The notes under the pieces were generated by a model. That model was given only the letters and a program-made list of their open reading frames with translations, was not told the DNA's origin and made no database searches. Of a DNA stretch of 31,633 bases, positions 21,664 through 29,170 are shown piece by piece. The stretch is from a virus, in the IMG/VR virus record IMGVR_UViG_3300049856_000101, positions 1 to 31,633 of that record; one strand, written 5' to 3'. Every line of letters starts with the position of its first letter. Within the stretch, counting starts at the first letter, position 1. The position numbers and the translations under genes were made by a program.

Positions 21664-22410
21664 ATGGACATAGACCACCTATCATATTCAACAGCCAAAA
21701 AAATATACCGCAAAGGAATTGACTACGCACTAGCAACAAAACTAGGACTAATCACAGAAACATACGGACAAGCAGCCGACATAGGAAACATAATCCACAC
21801 GTTAACGCTAGGCGGATATTTTGAATGGGTAGTTTCACCCTACAGCGACTTTAGAACCAAAGACGCTAAAGCATGGAAAGCAAACCAAACAACCGCAATC
21901 ATCAAACCAGACGAAGAAACTGCAATTAACTCAACCTGCAAAGCAATCCAAAACCATCCACTCGCAGCACAGCTAATAGATTCATGCGCCCTAGAACAAA
22001 AACTAGAAGCCGACATTCGGGGGATAAAGTTTCACGGATGCGCAGATGGAATATCCAAAGACCGCAAGATAATCTTTGACCTAAAAACAACCGCACAATT
22101 CGATTCATTCGCAGGTAAATACTTCGCAATGAACCAAGATTACGACCTACAAGCTGCAGTATATTCTCTATTCGGTGACGAATCTAAATACTATTTCATT
22201 ATCGCAGAAACCGTTGCGCCATTCCGCGTGCAAGTATTAGGCACAGCACCCGAGTTCATAGAATCAGGAAACAAAAAACTCGACCATGCAATCAGAGAGT
22301 TCAACTCATTTCGTGAACGTCCAGGCGAAAACGACCTAGAACGAATCACCTTCAACATAGGTGAAACAGACATACTAGAAAAAGTAACACTACTAGGAGA
22401 ATGGTCATAA
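21664..22410 (+). CDS. RecB-type PD-(D/E)XK exonuclease
   Basis: A 248-residue nuclease. It contains GNIIHTL (Gly41, His45), ADG with Asp128, FDLKTT with Asp139-x-Lys141 as the D-x-K active site, and QAAVYS with Gln163, all motifs of the RecB/lambda-exonuclease-like PD-(D/E)XK family. Such enzymes resect DNA ends to give single strands for the annealing protein RecT, encoded next. ATG 21664 follows the AAAGGAAAC ribosome binding site; an in-frame ATG at 21595 lies upstream of the promoter and is rejected. Leu codons are mostly CTA and the + strand is very A/C-rich. It overlaps RecT by TAATG. Confidence 0.88.
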   Translation: MDIDHLSYSTAKKIYRKGIDYALATKLGLITETYGQAADIGNIIHTLTLGGYFEWVVSPYSDFRTKDAKAWKANQTTAIIKPDEETAINSTCKAIQNHPLAAQLIDSCALEQKLEADIRGIKFHGCADGISKDRKIIFDLKTTAQFDSFAGKYFAMNQDYDLQAAVYSLFGDESKYYFIIAETVAPFRVQVLGTAPEFIESGNKKLDHAIREFNSFRERPGENDLERITFNIGETDILEKVTLLGEWS

Positions 22411-23411
22411 TGACAGCTATAGAACCAACACAAAAACCACAGCCAAAAAACATTGTCGAATACATCAAACTAGACTCAATACAAGAATCAGCCGAAAGAG
22501 CATTAGGCACAGGCGGTAGACAATTCCTAACGTCAATACTTTCATTCGCTAATTCCAATACAGCCATCATGGAATGTGAACCGCGAAGCGTCTATGCAGC
22601 GTGCCTTACTGCAGCAACCTTAGACCTATCAGTAAACCCAAACCTAGGACAAGCATACATTCTGCCCTACAAAAACAAAGGCGTAATGCAAGCACAATTC
22701 CAGATTGGCTATCGCGGATTTATACAACTGTCAATACGTTCAGGCGAGTTCCAACGCATCGGCGCTAATGAAGTGTACGACGGTCAACTTGCAGGCTACG
22801 ACGACTTCTCAGGCGAACCAATCTTTGATTTTAATGCAGGCCAGCAAGGCGAAATAATTGGCTACATGGCATACTTTCAACTCACCAACGGATTCCGCAA
22901 AGTATCTTTCATGCCAAAAGAAAAAGTAGAGAAACATGCAAAGAAATATTCTCAATCCTACAAAGCCAACTTTGGCCCTTGGAAGGATAACTTTGATGGC
23001 ATGGCAAAAAAGACTGTACTAAAACTTTTGCTTTCCAAGTTTGCGCCACTCAACACCGAAATGCAAAGAGCGCTAGAAGAAGATCAAAAAGTAGCCGACG
23101 AATATGCAGACAATAAAATTACCTTTGAAGTAGAGGGCGCAACCATAGAAGGCGAACCAATAGAAACGCCTGAACCTTACATAGAAGAAACAATTGAAGT
23201 AGAAGAACCTCAACTAATAGAAGAAATGATTACAGGGCCACAGCTAAAAAAGCTCGTAGTCATAACCGATAAACTACCCGACGATCTAAAAGAGGTAGAG
23301 CTAAAAGCACGCGAGCTTAACTACCCTGGAAGATCACGCAAAACATTCACCAAAGTAGAAGCCATGCAACACATCGACTACATCATAAAACTAACAGAAG
23401 GTGAATACTAA
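22410..23411 (+). CDS. recT: RecT single-strand annealing protein with C-terminal extension
   Basis: A 333-residue protein. Residues about 30-230 match RecT: PRSVYAACLTAATLDLSVNP, GQAYILPY, AQFQIGYRGFIQLSIRSGEF, and KFAPLNTEMQRALEEDQ. It anneals complementary single strands made by the upstream exonuclease, giving recombination and possibly concatemer formation. Residues about 235-275 are an acidic linker, and 275-333 (ITGPQLKKLVVITDKLP... LTEGEY) are a separate small helical domain like those at the ends of other phage annealing proteins, which may bind single-strand-binding protein. AGGAG sits 10 bases before ATG 22410; ATG 22401 is too close to it. Confidence 0.92.
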   Translation: MTAIEPTQKPQPKNIVEYIKLDSIQESAERALGTGGRQFLTSILSFANSNTAIMECEPRSVYAACLTAATLDLSVNPNLGQAYILPYKNKGVMQAQFQIGYRGFIQLSIRSGEFQRIGANEVYDGQLAGYDDFSGEPIFDFNAGQQGEIIGYMAYFQLTNGFRKVSFMPKEKVEKHAKKYSQSYKANFGPWKDNFDGMAKKTVLKLLLSKFAPLNTEMQRALEEDQKVADEYADNKITFEVEGATIEGEPIETPEPYIEETIEVEEPQLIEEMITGPQLKKLVVITDKLPDDLKEVELKARELNYPGRSRKTFTKVEAMQHIDYIIKLTEGEY

Positions 23412-23548
23412 TGTTCTTTTTAGCAATAGCAACCTTCTACCTGCTAGGAGACAAACTCATTGGCGCATACACCGTAAGCAAAACAGCCCTTTGGATTCTA
23501 TTAGGTTTAGCAGCCATAGAAATCTGGGGGAAAGTCAGTAGAAAATGA
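23411..23548 (+). CDS. Small protein with two membrane helices, unknown
   Basis: A 45-residue open frame starting in a TAATG overlap with RecT. Hydrophobic segments at about 1-12 and 25-39 are separated by a short polar loop (GDKLIGAYTVSK), and the end is basic. It overlaps the next gene by four bases. Tight packing supports it; function unknown. Confidence 0.5.
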   Translation: MFFLAIATFYLLGDKLIGAYTVSKTALWILLGLAAIEIWGKVSRK

Positions 23549-23724
23549 TCACAGAACTAACGCCACTAGAACAAGCAGCCAAAGCATACCCCGACCTATG
23601 GCATCGCTACATCTGCCTCACATACGGAGTAGAAACAATGCCAAAAAATATTGTCCTAACCGAAAAACAAGCAGGCTATTTCATATGGCTCACCAAAGTG
23701 GAAGAATACGACAATGAAAATTGA
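23545..23724 (+). CDS. Small soluble protein, unknown
   Basis: A 59-residue open frame (MITELTPLEQAAKAYPDLWH...) starting in an ATGA overlap and ending 11 bases inside the next gene. It is helical and aromatic-rich with no recognisable motif. The composition (Trp, Tyr, Gln, Glu) and the chain of overlaps favour a real gene. Confidence 0.6.
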   Translation: MITELTPLEQAAKAYPDLWHRYICLTYGVETMPKNIVLTEKQAGYFIWLTKVEEYDNEN

Positions 23725-24277
23725 TTATATAATCATGGGTCACCACTCACGGCAAACCTACTCAGACCAGCTATCAGACCAGATAAGTGAAGCCACAGGC
23801 ATCTGCTCAACTGTTATAGATACGCAAACTCAAGGGGCTTGGACAATAGCAAGTCAAGCGTGGCAGCTAGTAAGCCCTCAAAGCAATTACGGTCTAGTCA
23901 TTCAAGACGACGCTATTTTGTGTGACGACTTCACCACGAAAGCCGAATCATTCCTAAAAGAACATAACGGACAAATCTGCTCATTCTATTTTGGAGACGA
24001 CCCCGATAAACAACACTGGATAAAACCCGATTATTTCGATGCCCCCCTATTCCATGCAGTAGCACTAGCAATACCAACCAAACTAATACCCGACATGATC
24101 CAATACTGCGACACCCGAAACGAAATCGAAGGCGACGACATGAAAATCAAACGATGGCTAATATCACAAAATCGGACATGCAGATATTCGAACCCATCCC
24201 TAGTACAACACCGAGACATACCATCAATCATAAACCCCCAAAAACCAAAAAGACAATCAGCAATATTTCAGCCCTAA
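23714..24277 (+). CDS. Glycosyltransferase, GT25-like
   Basis: A 187-residue GT-A-type transferase. YGLVIQDDAILCDDF (59-73) carries the DxD-like QDDA motif, HAVALAIPTKLI the acceptor-site strand, GDDMKIKRWL (140-149) the second acidic pair, and PSLVQHRDIPS (161-171) the C-terminal histidine motif typical of GT25-like enzymes. It is separated by 4 kb from the other glycosyltransferase and lies just before the terminase genes, in the A/C-rich early segment. It could act on host surface glycans, modified bases or virion proteins. AT-rich spacing and a coupled start (overlap by 11 bases) suggest it is made with the recombination genes. Confidence 0.75.
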   Translation: MKIDYIIMGHHSRQTYSDQLSDQISEATGICSTVIDTQTQGAWTIASQAWQLVSPQSNYGLVIQDDAILCDDFTTKAESFLKEHNGQICSFYFGDDPDKQHWIKPDYFDAPLFHAVALAIPTKLIPDMIQYCDTRNEIEGDDMKIKRWLISQNRTCRYSNPSLVQHRDIPSIINPQKPKRQSAIFQP

Positions 24278-24279
24278 GG

Positions 24280-24285
24280 TACAAT
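24280..24285 (+). promoter_or_regulatory. -10 box TACAAT for a leaderless small-terminase transcript
   Basis: TACAAT at 24280-24285 lies six bases before ATG 24292, the spacing of a leaderless mRNA, and there is no ribosome binding site. The same layout precedes the minus-strand gene at 11028. No -35 is visible. It would start the packaging and structural operon. Confidence 0.5.
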
Positions 24286-24291
24286 AGAATC

Positions 24292-24846
24292 ATGACAAGC
24301 GCAGCACCCGTAGGACGACCAGAAAAATACACTACACACGTGCAACCACACCTGGAAGAAATCAAAGTACTAAGACAAAGAGGCATGAAACTAGATGCCA
24401 TAGCTAAACACCTAGACATAAGCCGTGATACGCTCAATGAATACCAAAAGCAATATTCCGAATTATCCGACGTATTAACCACAGCCAAAGAAAAACTACA
24501 CGCCGACATGCTAATCAAAGCAGAAGAAAGCCTAATGACTTTAATCAAAGATCGTGAAGTAACAGAAGTCACCATAGAAAGTGGCATCGGTAAAGATGGG
24601 CCTTACGAAAAAACCATCGAACGTACAAGAATCATACCGCCGAATCCAACAGCCGTAATCTTCACACTCAAAAACCGTGACCCTGAAAACTGGAAGGACA
24701 GAACAGAACTAGATGCCAGGGTGCTACACTCGACAATCCCACAGCCACTAGCGCCAGTGCGAGAAGATGACATAATAGAAGGCGAAGTAATCCAAGAACC
24801 AAAAGAGATAGAATCGCCTAGTGAGACTGACCACAGCGTACAATAA
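24292..24846 (+). CDS. Terminase small subunit
   Basis: A 184-residue DNA-recognition subunit of the packaging motor. Residues 27-52 (ILKVLRQRG-like helix, KLDAIAKHLDISRDTLNEY) form a helix-turn-helix, followed by a helical region with KAEESLMTLIKDREVTE typical of small terminases that form rings, and an acidic C-terminal tail (EDDIIEGEVIQEPKE) that probably contacts the large subunit. The phrase TLKNRDPENWKDRTEL is a hallmark of this family. The ATG at 24292 lacks a ribosome binding site but follows TACAAT, suggesting a leaderless transcript; an in-frame ATG at 24154 lies within the glycosyltransferase gene. It overlaps the large subunit by 26 bases. Confidence 0.85.
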   Translation: MTSAAPVGRPEKYTTHVQPHLEEIKVLRQRGMKLDAIAKHLDISRDTLNEYQKQYSELSDVLTTAKEKLHADMLIKAEESLMTLIKDREVTEVTIESGIGKDGPYEKTIERTRIIPPNPTAVIFTLKNRDPENWKDRTELDARVLHSTIPQPLAPVREDDIIEGEVIQEPKEIESPSETDHSVQ

Positions 24847-25999
24847 AATCCTTGCGATGTCGGGGCGTTACCGTGTAGTGCAAGGCGGTATGCGAGCAGG
24901 CAAAACCTTTGCGATACTGCAGTACTTCATAGCGTTAGCAGAACAAACCAACAACATCCTTTTAACAGTCACGTCGAATACTTACCCATCATTGCGCTTA
25001 GGGGCGATGCGTGACTTTGAAATTATCCTAGAAGCCACAGGCCATTGGCAGTATTTCGACGAAAACAAAACAACTAGCACCTGGACATGTAGAGCAACAG
25101 GTTCTAAGATCGAGTTTGTAGGGCTAGATGAGCCACTTAAAGCGCGTGGCCCTGCACGCCATCATCTGTTTGTTAATGAAGCTAACAGAATCAAGTACAG
25201 CGTCTTTGAGGCGTTGGCGTTGCGTACTAGTGGAATCATCTTTTTGGACTACAACCCATCGGCTAAGTTCTGGGCGCATGATGAGATTGTGAAGCGTGAG
25301 GATGCGAGCTTTGAGATACTAACTTATCTGGACAATGAAGAGTTACCGCCTGCTATTCGTGCTGACATCGAGTCACGCGACCGCAATAGCAATTGGTGGA
25401 AAGTGTATGGACTAGGGCAAATCGGTGAACTGGAAGGTAATATACTAAAAGGCTGGACATTCCTAGACCAACTACCCGAGCAATCAGAGCTACTAGCCTA
25501 TGGCCTTGACTTTGGATTCAAACCTGACCCATGCGCATTGGTATCACTGCACAAAACAGATGACGCTTTAGGTGCAGTAGAAGAATGGGTACAATACGAG
25601 CTGACATCTAAAGACATAATCCGCGAAGTCCAAAAGGTAGTGCCACCCGACAAGTTAGTTATCGCAGATAATGCGCGCCCTGAAATAATCCGAGAGATGC
25701 AGATGGCAGGCATCCAAGTAATACCTTGCGTGAAACAAGAAAACATAGCAGGCCAAAAAGTAGGACTGTTAGGCCAACTCGAAATGATGGCTGACTATAA
25801 GTTTCTGGCAGTAGGTGAAATCTTACAAGCGGAATATCTCGACTACCATTATGCAGAGTCACGCGATGGCACTTTCGTTTCTAAAGTACCTGACGGGCAA
25901 GATCACTGCTTAGATGCACTAAGGTATGTCTGGTATTGGACTCACCGCAAGTATATACTAGAGACTGCGATGGCTGCGATCTTGAAAGAATATAAATGA
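24821..25999 (+). CDS. terL: Terminase large subunit
   Basis: A 392-residue packaging ATPase-nuclease starting with GTG. Walker A is QGGMRAGKT (21-29); LFVNEA (116-121) fits the Walker B/catalytic Glu of Terminase_3 (PBSX-like) enzymes. The RNase H-like nuclease has Asp230 in YGLDFGFKPDP, Asp283 in VIADNARPE and Asp361/Asp365 in GQDHCLDALRY. It drives DNA into the prohead and cuts it; the near-complete circular overlap of the contig would suit headful packaging but does not prove it. Base use changes inside the gene: the part near 25430-25750 is A/C-rich, the flanks G/T-richer. It overlaps the portal gene by ATGA. Confidence 0.95.
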   Translation: MRLTTAYNKILAMSGRYRVVQGGMRAGKTFAILQYFIALAEQTNNILLTVTSNTYPSLRLGAMRDFEIILEATGHWQYFDENKTTSTWTCRATGSKIEFVGLDEPLKARGPARHHLFVNEANRIKYSVFEALALRTSGIIFLDYNPSAKFWAHDEIVKREDASFEILTYLDNEELPPAIRADIESRDRNSNWWKVYGLGQIGELEGNILKGWTFLDQLPEQSELLAYGLDFGFKPDPCALVSLHKTDDALGAVEEWVQYELTSKDIIREVQKVVPPDKLVIADNARPEIIREMQMAGIQVIPCVKQENIAGQKVGLLGQLEMMADYKFLAVGEILQAEYLDYHYAESRDGTFVSKVPDGQDHCLDALRYVWYWTHRKYILETAMAAILKEYK

Positions 26000-28050
26000 G
26001 AAACCCATTCGGTAAAAAAAGAGTATTCGCAAACGGTGCAGATGTCGCGTCAGTCCCTATAGCAAACATGGCGCAGCAATATACTCTGCCAGGTTTAATG
26101 TCGCGTTCATCGTACGATAATGGTTTCGCGCCGATCTCTGCAATCTCTGACGAGATACTGAAACGCAACCTGCGCTTAGGTCAAGCAGAAAATCCTGAGA
26201 CAGATGTTACTGATCAATACTTTTTTTGGAACGCCATGGCGCGCCCGAATGACCGCATGGGTTACCTGCAGTTTATTGATCTTTTAGTTGCTGGTTTTCT
26301 TTCGCTATCAGAATTTAGTTTACTCGTATGCCATGCAGCAAAAAATGGCGAGGTCGAATATGGACGACCTGAATCGGGTTTCACTTTCGATAATATTGCA
26401 GGCTTTATTGTCGTACCGAATGACTGCAAAGAACTTAACTCGCAAGGTCTAGAAGAATGGACTGTTGACTTTGGGTCTACTTATGGTGGTCAGCGTAAAT
26501 TCTACCGTGACAGCGTTATGACTTTGAAGTACTCGTTGCTGCCTGACGATGGAGTAACAGGCGTGTCACCTGGTTCTGCATCTGCACAAGAGGCAGCGAT
26601 ACAAGATCGTTTGAATCAACAGGTGCGAGCAACTTTCGATAACGGTGCAACGCCATCAATCATTGTTACCATTCATGCACGTTCACATGAAGAATATTCT
26701 ACCATCCAACAGGCATACGAAAAAAACAATCGGGGCGCTTCAAAAGCTGGCGGTGTAGTTTACCAATCTGTCATAGACAATGGGATGTTGCAAGGCATGG
26801 GTGAACCACGCATTGAAATCACACCTGTTGGAATGACAAACAATAACTTGGCTATCAAAGAGATCGTTGATTTTACTAGCACCAATATCACTTCGAATTA
26901 TGGTGTCAGTCCTATCATCTATGGTGACGCGACTACTACAACATTTCAAAACCAGAACCTTGCAGACTCAAAGTTTTTGGACAGAGTGCAAGCAATATTG
27001 GTGCGCCTGTTTAGTTCTTTCGAAAATGAACTTGCACGCCTAACAGAAACGCCTGTTCTACCTTTTACTTTTGTTTGGGACAATACCGATATTGAGATTG
27101 CGGAAGAACAAGAAATTAAAGCACGCACAAAAACAGAACAGGTAAGGGCGTTTGTTGGTTTGGTTCAATCAGGCGCGACACCTCAACAGGCAGCAATAGT
27201 TTTAGAGTTAGGCGAAGAGTGGCAAAAGATTGCAGTCATAGAACCTGCAGTAGCGCCTGAGCTTGCACCTCAAGCACCATCATTGAATCTGTTCGATCAG
27301 GGTTGTACTTGTCCTGAGCATCGCAATGCGTTACCGAAACGCATATCGGAAACAGAACAATCGGCTCAAAAAAAAATTCTTAATATCCTAAAAGAGATAG
27401 CTAAAGAACTGTTTGACGACCTGAAAGTTAACGCGATAACGCAAAGCCAATACGACAAAGAACTTATTGACGAGCTAACTGCAGTCATGTCGCAGGGCGC
27501 TAACAATACAAGTAACACTTTGGGTGACGGTGTTGGTGCAGATCGTACGCTTGTTGATTTCGGTGCTATCTCTGAGCCTTCTAAGTTACGTCTAGAGAAA
27601 CGCGCATCTAAAATTATCACTAACTATGTCGATTTCGTTTCAGATAAAATCAATGGGTTGCAAGATGATGACCCTGCAAAGAAAGTGTTTACTGATTTTT
27701 ATGCGAAATACGGACAGTCCCGCGCACAGTTGATTGCGCAACAAGAAACTAAGAACGCATACCAGAATGGTGAGCTTGATTCGGCTAGCAATATTGAGAG
27801 TTGGCTGAAACAGAATAAGCCTCAATCTTATATTGTTAAAACGTGGGAGACTACTAGTGATGTGCCTTGTCCTTTTTGTCGGCGAATGAATGGTACGGAG
27901 GCTGGCATTAGAGATTCTTTTGTGCCTGGCGGTCTTATCGACACTGGCGAAGTAACATTGTTTTTAGATGCAGGTTATACAGATGGCACAATTCCAGATG
28001 CGCACGCGAATTGCCAGTGCGTGTTCAAGTTCAAGTTGATTTCTAAATAA
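25996..28050 (+). CDS. Portal protein fused to MuF-type minor head protein
   Basis: A 684-residue protein. Residues about 1-420 form a portal of the siphoviral type: an early conserved part (FFWNAMARPNDRMGYLQFID), an ISSxSGP-like region and LADSKFLDRVQAILVRLFSSFENEL as the long portal helix. A Pro/Ala linker follows (APELAPQAP), then CTCPEH and helices at about 445-570. Residues 570-684 are a MuF domain: SRAQLIAQQETKNAYQNGEL, WETTSDVPCPFCRRMNG and DAHANCQC with the usual Cys/His residues. MuF proteins help head assembly or enter the host with DNA. Portal and MuF are usually separate genes; the fusion ensures 12 MuF copies per portal ring. Confidence 0.85.
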   Translation: MRNPFGKKRVFANGADVASVPIANMAQQYTLPGLMSRSSYDNGFAPISAISDEILKRNLRLGQAENPETDVTDQYFFWNAMARPNDRMGYLQFIDLLVAGFLSLSEFSLLVCHAAKNGEVEYGRPESGFTFDNIAGFIVVPNDCKELNSQGLEEWTVDFGSTYGGQRKFYRDSVMTLKYSLLPDDGVTGVSPGSASAQEAAIQDRLNQQVRATFDNGATPSIIVTIHARSHEEYSTIQQAYEKNNRGASKAGGVVYQSVIDNGMLQGMGEPRIEITPVGMTNNNLAIKEIVDFTSTNITSNYGVSPIIYGDATTTTFQNQNLADSKFLDRVQAILVRLFSSFENELARLTETPVLPFTFVWDNTDIEIAEEQEIKARTKTEQVRAFVGLVQSGATPQQAAIVLELGEEWQKIAVIEPAVAPELAPQAPSLNLFDQGCTCPEHRNALPKRISETEQSAQKKILNILKEIAKELFDDLKVNAITQSQYDKELIDELTAVMSQGANNTSNTLGDGVGADRTLVDFGAISEPSKLRLEKRASKIITNYVDFVSDKINGLQDDDPAKKVFTDFYAKYGQSRAQLIAQQETKNAYQNGELDSASNIESWLKQNKPQSYIVKTWETTSDVPCPFCRRMNGTEAGIRDSFVPGGLIDTGEVTLFLDAGYTDGTIPDAHANCQCVFKFKLISK

Positions 28051-28060
28051 GGGGAATGAA

Positions 28061-29161
28061 ATGGTAAACAGTAATATAAGAGCTAGGTCACCTAAAGGAA
28101 ATGTTGGCGTTAGTAGTTATGTCGATGCAGGTGAATTGTCTGCGCTTAGCGGTGGCGTTGTATCTGGTTTCGCTGCAGCCTCGGCTGCATCTTGGACTTT
28201 GCAGATTGGTGGCGTTTCGGGTACTCAAGATGTTGTTGTAACAAAAAATCCTAGCGGTCAATCAGAGCTGCTTTCTGGTACTGCAGGTTCTTCTATTCCT
28301 TTTGTTATTGGTGGCGCGCCTGGTACACCTGGACAATCTCGGACAGATGCGCTTGTGGTATATAAAGACCCTTTCACTACATCGGTTGTTAATGATGGTA
28401 TTGATGTTGTTGATTATCAGGTTGTTGCTGGTACGGCTGCGACTACAGGCACACAAGTGCCACCTAATGAGGCTGCTATTCGTGCTGCTATTCCGACTGG
28501 TTCGCTAAAGTTCTATGCAGTTTTGGGTTATGTAACTATTGCTTATGGTGCTGGTTCTGTGACTACAGGTAATTACTTTTTGAACCGTTCTTTACTACAT
28601 ACGCAAACTGTAGCTAATGCAACAGAACTAGCGTTTATTACTGCAGTTGAAGGGATGCGTGTCTACCAAAAAGACACCGATCAATACAAGTGCTATGACG
28701 GTGCTGCATGGTATGTACTCGCATCAAAGAAACCACAGACTGCTTTCATGGCTAGACGGACTACAGACCAAACTTTGGCTACTGGTTCAGGAACTAAAGT
28801 TCAGTTCGCTACAGAAGATTTCGACACTGGCAGCAACTATGACAATGCAACAAACTATTGGTTTACAGCACCATTGACAGGTATATATCATTTCGAGGCA
28901 CAAATAAATATTGATGCAGCTGGTACAAGCGTGTGGTGTTATCTATTGAAGAACGCTGCAACAACGGTGGCTATTGATTATCGTTATCCCAACACAGTCA
29001 ATGACGACACCTCTGCAAGTGTTAGTGCAACAATTCTTTTGACAGCTGGCGATACGATAGAAGTAAGGGCATTACACAATGCAGGGGCTAATAGGTCTTT
29101 GCTTGGTAGCTCGGTTGGTGCTTGTTATTTTTCTGGTTTCTTTGTCGGGCTTAACAGTTAA
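28061..29161 (+). CDS. Structural protein with C-terminal C1q-like domain
   Basis: A 366-residue protein. Residues 1-220 are rich in Gly, Ser, Val and Thr with beta strands and no motif I recognise. Residues about 228-366 look like a C1q/TNF-type jelly roll: AFMARRTTDQTLATGS at the start, YWFTAPLTGIYHFEAQI as the central signature, ATILLTAGDTIEVRA and a final YFSGFFVG strand. C1q-like heads form trimers and bind ligands; in phages they are found in fibres and decoration proteins. Its place between portal and distal tail gene suits a head or tail fibre. Start ATG follows GGGGAATGAA. Confidence 0.75.
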   Translation: MVNSNIRARSPKGNVGVSSYVDAGELSALSGGVVSGFAAASAASWTLQIGGVSGTQDVVVTKNPSGQSELLSGTAGSSIPFVIGGAPGTPGQSRTDALVVYKDPFTTSVVNDGIDVVDYQVVAGTAATTGTQVPPNEAAIRAAIPTGSLKFYAVLGYVTIAYGAGSVTTGNYFLNRSLLHTQTVANATELAFITAVEGMRVYQKDTDQYKCYDGAAWYVLASKKPQTAFMARRTTDQTLATGSGTKVQFATEDFDTGSNYDNATNYWFTAPLTGIYHFEAQINIDAAGTSVWCYLLKNAATTVAIDYRYPNTVNDDTSASVSATILLTAGDTIEVRALHNAGANRSLLGSSVGACYFSGFFVGLNS

Positions 29162-29170
29162 AAGGGAACA

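Noticed and set aside
24154-24291. Longer N-terminus for the small terminase (ATG 24154)
   Set aside because: It lies inside the glycosyltransferase gene and adds low-complexity sequence; ATG 24292 follows a -10 box and aligns with the family's usual start.
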